Source of the DNA: Harmonia axyridis
Taxonomy: Eukaryota; Arthropoda; Insecta; Coleoptera; Coccinellidae
Direction: 5' to 3'
NCBI RefSeq assembly: GCF_914767665.1
Contig: NC_059501.1
Coordinates: 49,166,798-49,230,797 of the forward strand
DNA length: 64,000 nt
Numbering within the stretch: position 1 is the first letter of the stretch; each line of letters opens with the position of its first letter. Under the pieces are notes generated by a model. It saw nothing but the letters and a program-made list of their open reading frames with translations. It made no database searches and was not told the origin of the DNA. A program made the translations under genes and the position numbers. Shown here in pieces: positions 54,948 to 64,000 of this stretch.

Positions 54948-55167
54948 GGGCGCGTTCAGCAGACACAACAATTGTGGAACAGTTGTCAATATTCTATAAA
55001 GTTTCTGCTGAACGCGTTCGATCAGTTTCCGCTAGGGAGCGTATGCTACGGAGCGGTCGCCATTTTCGGTAGCGATTTTATTTTAAGCTCCTTTTTGGTA
55101 ACGTGTTGAGTTAGTGACAAGTGACATTTGTTTTGGGACGAAATTTGAATTTCAAACATAGCAAAGA

Positions 55168-55645
55168 TGGAAACTTTTAGATATTATTTTAATAATATTA
55201 CTTATGGTGTGACAGAAACTCCACAAATTCATCAGAGACTTCAAAATGGTAAGTAAATGCGTGAAATGTTATAGGTTAATGTTTCTCTTGATTGAAATAA
55301 AAATACTTTGAGGGGAACGCTTCAAAATCGGACCATTCATTATCATCCTCAGAGTGTCCTGATTCATCCTGCATTTCAAAAGAATCAAATTCTAGAAAAA
55401 GACCTCGATCTGAAAGTAATGATACGTCAGAAGAGAAAGAGAAAAAAAAGACGCGAAATAAATCATTATATGATCATAGAAAAAAATGGTTGAAATTGAA
55501 GAGAGGCAATTGGACCTCCTTTCCCAAATATCAAAGGATTTGAAGGAACAGACTAGGTTGATGGCTGAAAAGAATAGGTTGACGGCAGAAAGGAATGATA
55601 TATTAAGGAAATTGTTACCTAACAACTCAAAAGAAAAGAACTAAT
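55168..55645 (+). pseudogene. Broken accessory-type protein with C-terminal coiled coil
   Basis: ATG at 55168 (METFRYYFNNITYGV...) runs to a possible intron (GTAAGT at 55249 to about 55311). The next stretch is Ser/Lys-rich (SSSECPDSSCISKESNSRKR, KEKKKTRNK). After a frame change it ends with MVEIEERQLDLLSQISKDL and KLLPNNSKEKN, stop at 55642. A basic middle and a short C-terminal helix are what small DNA-binding partners of DNA transposases look like, but no domain was recognised. Confidence 0.4.
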
Positions 55646-55849
55646 ATAAAAATCAACTCGCAAATTAATTTTATATGGACCACTTGAATTTGCTGTGATA
55701 ATACGGGAAAGATCCTACAATTGCATAAATAAGATTTCATTTATTGTTGAATTTGAATGAATAAATAAATATTGTTTGTTTTACACTAGTTATGAGTGTA
55801 TTAGCTAAAAGCCTCTTTGCCAGTTTTGTAGTATGAAATAAATGATTTG

Positions 55850-56350
55850 AAAAAAAAACAGGCAGATAAAGCATGTAGGGTTGCCGGTGCACTTCGCGAC
55901 GTCATATTCAACAACAAACATATGAGTAAACATTCGAAAGCCAGGATCTACAAAACTTGTGTTCGACCCATCATGACGTACGGCATAGAAACTCGAGCAG
56001 ACAACAAGAGGACAAAATCCATCCTAAGAACGACAGAAATGAAGATACTGAGAACCATATCTGGATACACGCTGAGAGATAGGAAGAGGAACACAGCCAT
56101 CCGAGAGGAATGCCAGACTCAGGACATAGCTAAATGGGGAAGAAAGCGACGACGATATTGGAACGACCACGTCAGCAGAATGGACGCAGGCAGAATTGCT
56201 AGGATAGCTCGAGACGGAATCCCAGGTACCAGAAGACCAGTCGGCAGACCCCCTAAGCGCTGGAAAGACTCCTGGATATCTACCTCCACCGAGGACTAAA
56301 GTGGAATATACAAGCCCTAGGCTTAAATTAAGAAGAAGAAGAAGAAGAAA
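55850..56350 (+). pseudogene. RTE-type LINE, C-terminal fragment with (AAG)n tail
   Basis: A 145-codon frame up to TAA at 56297-56299: YKTCVRPIMTYGIETRAD, RTTEMKILRTISGYTLRDR, IREECQTQDIAKWGRKRRR, WNDHVSRMDAGRIARIARDG and RPVGRPPKRWKDSW. This string is the hallmark of the C-terminus of RTE/BovB-like reverse transcriptases. 5'-truncated; the 3' end is AAG repeats at 56329-56347. Confidence 0.85.
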
Positions 56351-57253
56351 AAAAAATATATTTTTCCTTGATTACTTTTGGTTCAATACAATAAGTATAT
56401 TTGTACCTAAAAACTTAGAACAGGGATTCTACTCATGAGAAAGCCCAAAGCGGTCACCACTTGCTAAATAGCATTCCTGCTTTGCGATCATCTAAAGTGT
56501 GAATAACATTTTTTTTTTCCAAAGGAATTTTATGTGGACCGCTCGAATTTGCAGCGATAATATGGAAAAGATCCTAAAATAGCAAAAATTAGAAGATTTC
56601 ATTTATATATAGAATTGTTGCTTCATTTTTTCTTGAAACTGAATTATTGTTGTTTAAAAATTTTTATGTAAACTCAGTCTCTGATACCAGCAGATTTTGC
56701 TGTTTGGGAGAGAGGAATGAATGAATAAATAAATATATATATACATATAAAGTATATACATCAAAAGCTGTTCGGGATATTCTGAAATGTTCTTTGAATA
56801 GATCTCCCATGTCAAGAGGAATTGTATTTCCATAAAAATTTTCATTTTTTGGAATAAATGCTCTATTTTAACTTTCCAAATTAGGCAAAGGCTCAGCCAA
56901 CTCTAGAACAGGTACAATTATTGTATTGATTATATTTATTTCTTCGTCGTCATCAAAAATGAATGGAATAACTCTCAAATCCATGATCAATGTTTGGAAG
57001 GTGTTGCCTTATCTATGGGTGTTGCAATAAAAGAGTAATAGTATCGAAGGGCGAAAGCAAACTTAGAAATTAAAATCTATAATATAACAGAAAGTTATTT
57101 TTAATCATAACATAACCTTCAAGAAGGCACCACAGAACTGACAGTCAAAAAAAGGAGCAACCCGTCCAGCAGAGAAAATCAACGTTACAAAACTGATACC
57201 TACTTATCAGTAGCGGAGCTACTTACGCTACCGATCTTTCTGCTGAAAGCGCC

Positions 57254-58259
57254 CAATGAATATCGGTCGGAGTTGGTCTGCGCGCGGAATTATAATAACA
57301 AGATATCTACATAATTCATTTACCACTTCTTAGTGTATTCTTCACATTGGTTTCTACAGGATAATTCATAGTGTGTTTAGGGCATGGATGTTTAGTGGTT
57401 GTTCAAGTCTTTGAGAAAAAATAAAAATTGTATGTTGACATAAGGATGGATGCGAGTGTGAATTATTATATGTGTAATACATGTGGGAAAATTAGGAGAA
57501 ATCCAACAAATTTGTGACTGGGTACATAACCAGAGGTTGAGCCCAACAAGCGAGAAACAATAAATTAATATCGGTCGGAATTATAATAACAAGATATCTA
57601 CATAATTCATTTACCATTTCTTAGTCTATTCTTCACATTGGTTTCTACAGGATAATTTGTAGTGTGTTTAGGGCATGGATGTTTAGTGGTTGTTCAAGTC
57701 TTTGAGAAAAAATAAAAATTGTATGTTGACATAGGAATGAATGCGAGTGTGAATTATATGTAATACATGTGTGAAAATTAGGAGAAATCCAACAAATTTG
57801 TGACTGGGTACATAACCAAAGGTTGAGCCCAACAAGCGAGAAACAATGAATGAATGAATGTCGGTCGGAATTATAATAACAAGATATCTACATAATTCAT
57901 TTACCATTTCTTAGTGTATTCTTCACATTGGTATCTACAGGATAATTCATAGTGTGTTTAGGGCATGGATGTTTAGTGGTTGTTCAAGTCTTTGAGAAAA
58001 AATGAAAATTGTATGTTGACATAAGGATGAATGCGAGTGTGAATTATATGTAATACATATGGGAAAATTAGGAGAAATCCAACAAATTTGTGACTGGGTA
58101 CATTAACCAAAGGTTGAGCCCAACAAGCGAGAAAGAATGAATGAATGAATATCGGTCGGAGTTGGTCTGTGGTCGGAGTTATAATAACAAGATACCTAAA
58201 TATTTCATTAACCATTTCTTAGTGTATTCTTCACATTGGTTTCTACAGGATAATTTGTA
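57254..58259 (+). repeat. Tandem array of SINE body plus spacer, ~291-bp period
   Basis: GGGCATGGATGTTTAGTGGT occurs at 54765, 57381, 57671 and 57961. Each is followed by the SINE body, then ATCGGTCGGA, ATAATAACAAGATA, TTCACATTGGT and TAGTGTGTTTA. The last three are head-to-tail at about 290 bp. The first unit is the full SINE, separated from its spacer (57254-57378) by the DNA transposon. Confidence 0.85.
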
Positions 58260-58742
58260 ATGTGTGTTTTTTTTCTGAAGTGTTTGTTCAACAAGGTTAG
58301 TCAAATTAATATAGTGTTGGAAAGTTTTGATAGACCCTTCTCATACTTTCACAAAAAAATAGATACTATAGTTTTTTTTTCATTTTCAGTTGAATTTTTG
58401 TTTCTAAAAATACCGGCAATTAGACGTACAAACTTAAGTCGCAGAACCCGTAATGCTGCAAGTCAAAGAAATACAAGAGCAAGTCAAACTGAGCAAACTG
58501 AGCAACGTGAAACGCGGAATGAAGTTGAACGGAATCGATGTAACCGGAACCAACAAAATAGAAGTGTTGCGTTTAACCCCTATAGAGCTGCATTTAATTA
58601 TAACAAAGAAATTGATTACAGTAAACTGCATATCGTTGCTATTGGACCAATGAACGTTGTTTGTCAATATTGCAAGGCATTTGAGTATAAAAATGAATCC
58701 CCTGCATTGTGTTGCTCGAACTTAATAAAGAAATTAACTTAA
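58260..58742 (+). pseudogene. Helitron/Helentron Rep-helicase N-terminal fragment
   Basis: The reliable part starts about 58420: RRTNLSRRTRNAASQRNTRA, then TEQREVER-like runs, AAFNYNKEIDYSKLHIVAIG, MNVVCQYCKAFEYKNESPAL and CCSN. The C-x-x-C ... C-C pattern after 'YSKH.IVAIG.MN.VC..C' is the known N-terminus of insect Helitron proteins. The Rep and helicase domains are absent; the frame stops at 58742 just before the element's end. Confidence 0.82.
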
Positions 58743-58808
58743 TTCAGATGAAAAGATAACAGATATTTCTTGATTATAGGGCGGTACGAAGTTCGCCGGG
58801 TCAGCTAG

Positions 58809-61194
58809 TACAGCCTTCGGTAAGTATTCATATGCTTTTTTGAAGGTAAGTATGAGGCCAGCTTTAATGGCAATTGCCTGATGAAATACTTTTGCCATAG
58901 CATTATGTCGAGCGGTGTATTCCTTGGGAGCCAGAATGGAGCACGAGGAAGTTATATGTTGGATGGTTTCAAGATGTTGTGAACACTTCCTGCATCTGTC
59001 CGTAGGTAAGTTCTTTTTTGCGATATGTTTCAGGTAGGCTCTGGTTGGTACAACCTGATCCTGAATGGCAGTTATTCTTCCTTCGGTTTCCGGGAACAGA
59101 TATCCTGATTTCAGGTAAATAAGAGACAATTGTTGGTTCACTCTTTTGTCTTTCAGCGCTTCTGGATACCTGCCATGAAGAGGTTTACTGTGCCACTCCT
59201 CCAATAGCCCATCGTCCGTTATTGTTTGGGGTTGGTTTATTTGGCATGCCAGGTTGAGAGCCGTGATGTTCTGGTCCTCTCGGCAGATTGCTTGGAAAGA
59301 AGGTGAGTTCTGAGAATGGAAGTACCTTCTCAAGTCTATGACCTTGTTGTGGACCATCTCAATATTTTGTAATCCTCTGCCCCCGCGGTGTCTAGACATG
59401 TACAACCTAATCACTGATGCGTGGGTGCATGCCGTGTTTAGAGAGAAGTACGCGAACCTGTGTGTCAATGGCCTTCAGGTCAGTGTTTGACCATCTTATC
59501 ACTCCGAAAGAGTAGGCAATACTGGGAACTGCCCATGTATTTATAGCCGTGAACGAAGCTTTCGCGTTTAATTTACTTCGCAGGACCTTCTTCACTCTGT
59601 CAAAGAACTTCTTTTTGAATGATATTTTTTCATCGGCTGTTCTGATTTCCAGTGCTTGTTGCAGTCCTATGATTCTTCTGGTCCCAACCGTTGAATCGCT
59701 AATTCGTCCTGGACAAGCATTTCACCCCCATGTGTTAACTTTCCCCTTTTAACATGCACCACAGCACATTTATCAAGACCCATCTCCATACCAATTGTTT
59801 GCGAGAAGGCGGTTACAGTTCTTAGTAGCCTTCTCAATTGTTCTTCATTTGTGGCATACAGTTTAAGATCATCTACATACAGTTGGTGAGTAATTTTTAT
59901 GTTCGCTTCATTATCAATGATGTATCCGTAGCTGTTGTTGTTCAGTAATTTGCTTAAGAAGTTCAAAGCCAAACAAAACCACAGTGCGCTTAGCTTGTCG
60001 CCTTGGAAAATACCTGTCAAGATCTTTATTTCGGATGTTGTCTTTGTACCGAATACTAATTTCGTCCTCCAGGTTGTCATCATGTGTTCTAAGAGTCCAA
60101 CAAACTGCTCAGATACACCATAGAGTCTCAGGACTTTCAAGAGCCACGAGTGCGGTACCGAATCAAATGCCTTTTTATAGTCTATCCAGGCAATTGATAA
60201 GTTCCTCAGTTTCTTCTTTGCCTGCTTCGTTATAAGGTAGTAAATAGTGAGCAGTTCCTTACATCCTTGTGCGTCTCTTCGGCATCCATTCTGTTCACTC
60301 GCTAGTATATTGAACTTGTTAACATGTTTCCACAGGTGTTTGGTAAGTATTCCTGTCAAGATTTTGTAGACAGTTGGCAGGCATGTTATCGGTCTGTACT
60401 GTTTTGGGTCCGGAGTGATGTTCCCCTTCGGTAGCATGTATGTGAGCCCCGGGGTGAAAAATTCTGGTATGGTGGAAGGGTCAGAGAGTGCTCCCTGGAA
60501 CAAAACAACCAGCCGTTGGTGTGTTGATGTGAAGTTCTTCCACCAATAGTTTTGCAGTTTGTCAGCTCCTGGAGCAGCCCAGTTGTTAGCCTTCTTCAGG
60601 ACTGATTTAATATCCTCCTTCGTAATCTCTATATTATCCATGCTGTAGGTGTTCTTCTCCTTCTCAGCATCCTTTATCCAGAAGGCTCTGTCATCGTGCA
60701 TCTTCTTACGTTCCCATATTTCGCTCCATGCTTTATGCATATCTTTTTCATCTGGATACACTCCCTTTGCAGTATCTGTGGCCTCAAGATTGCGAAAGAA
60801 TTTACTCTGGTTTTTGTAGTATAGGTGGTTGTTTTTATACCTTTTGACTCTCTCGTTGTAGCGCTTGATACGGTTACCCAAAGCTTTAACTTTTTGTTTC
60901 AGCCTATCACATACTACCATCAGTTTTTCCTTGAGTTGTTCATTTGATCTGCTGGTTCTAATGCGAGATTCTGATGCGATTTGCCGTATGCCCTTAAGGA
61001 TCTTCTTGGTATGCGACTCTGTATTGAGGTAAGTATGCAATATATCGATTTTTTTTTCTAATATTCTTAACTTTCTTTTCCAGCCTCAACTTCCATGGTG
61101 GTGTAGATTCCTGACGCAGCTCTGAGTATATTTCACCGATCTTCATTCCGAGTTCTTCTGCGACTGTAACCGCTCCAGCATAAACGCAGTCCAC
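58809..61194 (-). pseudogene. R4/Dong-type LINE polyprotein, C-terminus lost, two frameshifts
   Basis: Minus strand. Long frame 61040-59667 with a basic N-terminal helix (RIKRYNERVKRYKNNHLYY), then NWAAPGADKLQNYWWKNFT, KQYRPITCLPTVYKI, ASEQNGCRRDAQGCKE, SIAWIDYKKAFDSVPHSW (motif A), ILTGIFQGDKLSALWFCLAL and QLYVDDLKLYA (catalytic YVDD, about 59880). Frameshifts near 59680 and near 59440 lead to KASFTAINTWAVPSIAYSFG and then HRGGRGLQNIEMVHNKVIDL, and CRKCSQHLETIQHITSSC, the CCHC knuckle (about 58990-58940). The frame is cut off at 58809 by the Helentron, so the restriction-like nuclease is absent. 'GIFQGD.LS.LWFCLALN.LS' identifies the R4/Dong group. Confidence 0.88.
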
Positions 61195-64000
61195 TATTTA
61201 TTTTATTTATTTATTTAAGACAAATAGGAATACAAACAGGTAAACCCCAATATAGCATTCACAGTTTAACAATTAATATATCATACAAGATATTGAAATA
61301 ATGAAAACAAAATTCAAGCTATGCTATGAACTATAAACTAAAAATTAAACTTAACATTATCTGAAAATGATCAGCATACTGAAAATACAAAAGGTAACTT
61401 TAATTTTAAAATTCTCTTCAATTCATGGAGTTGAACATTGAAAATATTAACATCACATGAAAAAGAATTAAATGTTGACAGCATTTTACACAGTGGCGAA
61501 TTTTGGGTTACATTAACTCTACGGAATGAAACCGCGAATAAATCACGGGATCTTAGTCTTCTCTCCGGTACTCTAAAATCGATAGATTCGAGAATTTCTG
61601 GGACATTAAGTATATCATTCACTAATTTGAAAAGCAGACACATATCATTTAGTCTTCTACGATTCTCCAAGCTTAATATTTTAAAACTTCGTTGAATTTC
61701 GGTGTAGTCATGATCAATAATCTGAATTTTACTTCTGAAGGACAAGATCCTCAAGAATTTATGTTGTACACTTTCTAATCTACTAATATAACATCTATAC
61801 TGTGGATTCCATATTGATGTTGCAAAATTAAGCCTACTGAATACAAATGAATAGCAAAGAGTCAACAATGTTTAATTTTTCTTGAACAATTTTCCATGCC
61901 TGAGAACAAACCCGAGCATCTTATTCGATGACTCAATAACTCCGTTAATATGCACGTCAAATGTTAACTTCGAGTCCAGAAATACCCCCAGATCTCTCAT
62001 AGCATCTTCCTGCTTTATAATCACCTGATTGATAGTATAATCAAATGCAAATGTGTTGACATTCCTAGTGAAAGATATTTTGAGGCACTTGTCAAAATTC
62101 AGAAAGAGGAAATTTACAGAGCAGTACTCATAAAACCTGTCCAAATCCTCCTGAAGTTTCATACAGTCTTCGAAACTACTTATCCTCAAAAATATTTTGA
62201 GATCATCAGCGTACACCAAGAACTTAGCATAATGAAAGCAGCAGGATATACTGTTTAAATAAATAATAAAGAACAAGGGCCTCAGATGAGATCCCTGAGG
62301 AACACCTGATCCATTATGAAAAATGCCTGAATACTGTCCATTCACGCATACAAATTGGGATCTATGTAGAATACATGACTGTATCCACCTCAACAAGCTC
62401 CCACATATACCCACCTCCGCAAGTCTTCGCAATAAAACAGCATGATTTATTTTGTCAAAAGCCTTTTTAAAATCTGTATAAACACTATCAACCTGAGAAT
62501 GGCTTTCAAAGCCTTCATTAAGATATTCTAGGAAATTCAATAAATTTGTTTCCAGATTTCGACCCTTGACAAACCCATGCTGATTTTCTATTATTATGTG
62601 TTTTACATGATTAGAAATGAAATCGTATACCAATGACTCGAAGAGTTTAGGAATAGCCGAGAGTATGGATATGGGGCGATAGTTCTTGATGATATTTTTG
62701 CGCCACCTTTGTGAACAGGGACTATCTTCGAGAGTTTCCATCTATGGGGAAAAATCCCCGAATGTAAAGATGTGTTGAAAATTATAGTGAGCGGTTTCAA
62801 TATGTTTATTCTACATTTGATCAGAAAAAGTGGTGGAATATCATCTGGGCCGGGACCCTTATCAGGATTTAGAGCATTTAAAGCCTTTTCTACTGCTATC
62901 TCATTCAAAGTGATTTCAGACAAGTAGGTACATACTGTTATAAAGATTCTGTACTTCATTAATATTATCGTGGTTGTTCGTAGACGACTCGAAAGCACCG
63001 CTGAAAAACTGAGCAAACAGATTGGCTATGTCCTCAGATGAGAAAATCTCAACATTATCATTTTTCATCTGTGAGGGAAATTTGCCATGTTTTTTCTTAT
63101 GGGATATGAACTTGAAAAACTCTGTAGAATCCTGTGGAAGTTTTTGTTCAACCTGGTCTAAATAGTTATGAAAATCTCTCACCATTAAGTATTTAGAAAG
63201 TGTTCTGAGATTTTTAAAAAGATCATAATCGGATTTATTCTTATAGACTTTAAATTTTTTGTGTACTTTAAGTTTGCTTTTTATAGTTTTGATTAGTTCT
63301 TTAGAGTAAAATAAAGGAAACTTTTTTTTTACATTTAGTCCTAGGTACATACTTCTGTATAAGGTTTTTTAAGATGCTGTAAAAGACCTCCACCTGAGAC
63401 TCTACATCCGAATCTGATAAAAGAGAAATCCAATCGACCTCTGATAAATCGGTATTCATTGCCTCGAAATCGGCCTTTTTAAAATTGAGCCGATATTCAG
63501 AAGGTTCCTTCAAATAGCTATAATTCTTAAAATCGAACAAAAATTCGAGAGCTGGGTGATGGTCATCCTCATTAACAATTGGGACACAAGATCTAGTTAG
63601 CTCTTTCACCCTGAATTTGTTACACAATACCAAATCCAAAATTCTATTGTTTAAATTATTGATCTTATTAAACTGCTTAAGTTCAAGGAAATTAAAAGTG
63701 TCTATTATACCTGTCCACTTACTGTCCACCCCTACCGCACTCATATTTTCAGCCACCGGTTGGCACTCCCACCTTACCGTAGAACAGTTGAAATCGCCAC
63801 ACACCGAAATCAAGTCATTCTCACCCATTTTTTCCATTATTCTCTCCAACTTCTCGATGAAAGATGCAGATGCAGATTCATTTCCCGGAGGTAGATACAC
63901 ACAACAAACATAAACAGTTTTATTGTTCACATTCATGACTACCCAAACATCCTCCGTGTTGCCCTCAAACTCCGGAACATGTCTAGCGCCAAAATGATCC
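61195..64000 (-). mobile_element. CR1/Jockey-group LINE (minus), same family as 38310-40178, runs off the window
   Basis: The TAAA-type tail lies at 61195-61222 (TTTATTTATTTATTTAAG on the plus strand), abutting the R4-type element, into which it inserted. Going upstream on the minus strand: C-terminal part, RT, linker, endonuclease; the 5' end is beyond 64000. Confidence 0.87.
61371..63936 (-). pseudogene. LINE ORF2: endonuclease and RT, several frame breaks
   Basis: Endonuclease 63936-63301: VYVCCVYLPPGNESASASF, ISVCGDFNCSTVRWECQPV (catalytic), ILDLVLCN and NEDDHHPALEF. Linker 63350-62916 (SDYDLFKNLRTLSKYLMVR). Then EKALNALNPDKGPGPDDIPP (about 62905-62845), YRPISILSAIPKLFESLVYD, NQHGFVKGRNLETN, VYTDFKKAFDKINHAVLL (motif A, about 62480), GVPQGSHLRPLFFIIYLN (62310-62260; Arg where Gly is usual) and FLVYADDLKIFLRI (ADD, about 62215). 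Thumb and C-terminal part to 61371 after a stop at 61872. Frame breaks near 63320, 62930, 62690 and 61870. In the family: nicking of target DNA and target-primed reverse transcription. Confidence 0.86.

Larger units (their letters stand above)
54948..57253. mobile_element. DNA transposon with GGGCGCGTTCAGCAGA-type ends, 2.3 kb
   Basis: Left end GGGCGCGTTCAGCAGA, right end TCTGCTGAAAGCGCCC, inverted with one mismatch. AATGAAT stands on both sides, but the site is a TGAA repeat so the duplication length (3 to 7) is ambiguous. It holds a broken small protein (55168-55645), an RTE fragment and an internal duplicate (TTTTATATGGACCACTTGAA at 55669 and TTTTATGTGGACCGCTCGAA at 56528). Superfamily is uncertain; PIF/Harbinger-related or hAT possible. 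Confidence 0.6.
54470..58808 (+). mobile_element. Helentron-like element (HINE) loaded with other insertions
   Basis: The right end GGCGGTACGAAGTTCGCC then GGGTCAGCTAGT (58779-58808) is the hairpin-bearing terminus known from insect Helentrons. Near the left end are the TA run at 54471 and GGCTGGACCGATTTC (54526), phrasing usual at the other end. Just inside the right end is a fragment of the Helitron Rep/helicase N-terminus (58260-58742). The element lies in an R4-type LINE. Left border is approximate. Confidence 0.72.

Overview
The window is eukaryotic nuclear DNA, AT-rich, and almost entirely built from transposable elements (TEs) stacked and nested in one another. An insect or other arthropod is the best fit. 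The support is the TE mix (R4/Dong, Jockey/I and RTE LINEs, Penelope-like elements with GIY-YIG domains, Copia, hAT, PIF/Harbinger, mariner-like, Foldback, Helentron) and a short 81-bp intron; I cannot name the species. No intact conserved host gene was found. The best host-like pieces are the 3' end of a CXC-domain gene at 3-398, the N-terminal exon of what looks like the same family on the opposite strand at 686-856, a 41-codon membrane ORF at 29497-29622, and a TATA plus initiator pair at 29684-29717.

Layout. 1-1.8 kb: CXC-family fragments and a direct repeat. 1.8-6.2 kb: a decayed Copia LTR retrotransposon. 6.5-7.3 kb: 142-bp tandem repeats that look like one arm of a Foldback element. 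7.5-9.1 kb: a palindromic dispersed repeat. 9.3-14.3 kb: LINE pieces, including an RNase H (I-type) tail ending in (AAT)n, directly followed by a Dong/R4-like LINE that carries a Harbinger MITE. 14.5-18.5 kb: a decayed hAT transposase apparently broken by a Harbinger element, itself carrying a TA-flanked element, and by a small hAT MITE with a perfect 8-bp duplication. 19-25.9 kb: a Jockey-type LINE split by another LINE inserted on the minus strand. 26.9-28.7 kb: a large foldback. 28.7-30.9 kb: mostly unrecognised sequence plus a transposase scrap. 30.7-32.6 kb: a giant palindrome of Penelope GIY-YIG sequence. 33-35 kb: TA microsatellites, an R4 C-terminal scrap and a mariner-like element.

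35.8-38.3 kb: a second Penelope-like element in two inverted halves. 38.3-40.2 kb: a LINE copy. 40.9-41.6 kb: an inverted repeat whose arms each carry a complete hammerhead ribozyme. 41.7-45.5 kb: a fairly well preserved CR1/Jockey-group LINE. 45.7-47.4 kb: a complete Foldback element with a perfect 9-bp target duplication and 141-bp in-frame repeats. 47.4-54.4 kb: mostly unrecognised DNA with several hairpin repeats. 54.5-58.8 kb: a Helentron-like element holding a tRNA-derived SINE, a four-unit array of the SINE body, a DNA transposon and an RTE fragment. 58.8-61.2 kb: a second R4/Dong-type LINE (minus). 61.2-64.0 kb: a LINE (minus) of the same family as 38.3-40.2 kb.

The most interesting signals are the paired hammerhead ribozymes, the two inverted Penelope-like structures, the Foldback element with a repeat of exactly 47 codons, and a dispersed hairpin repeat shared between 35.8 and 52.0 kb. 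Nearly every reading frame is broken, so little here is likely to be active.
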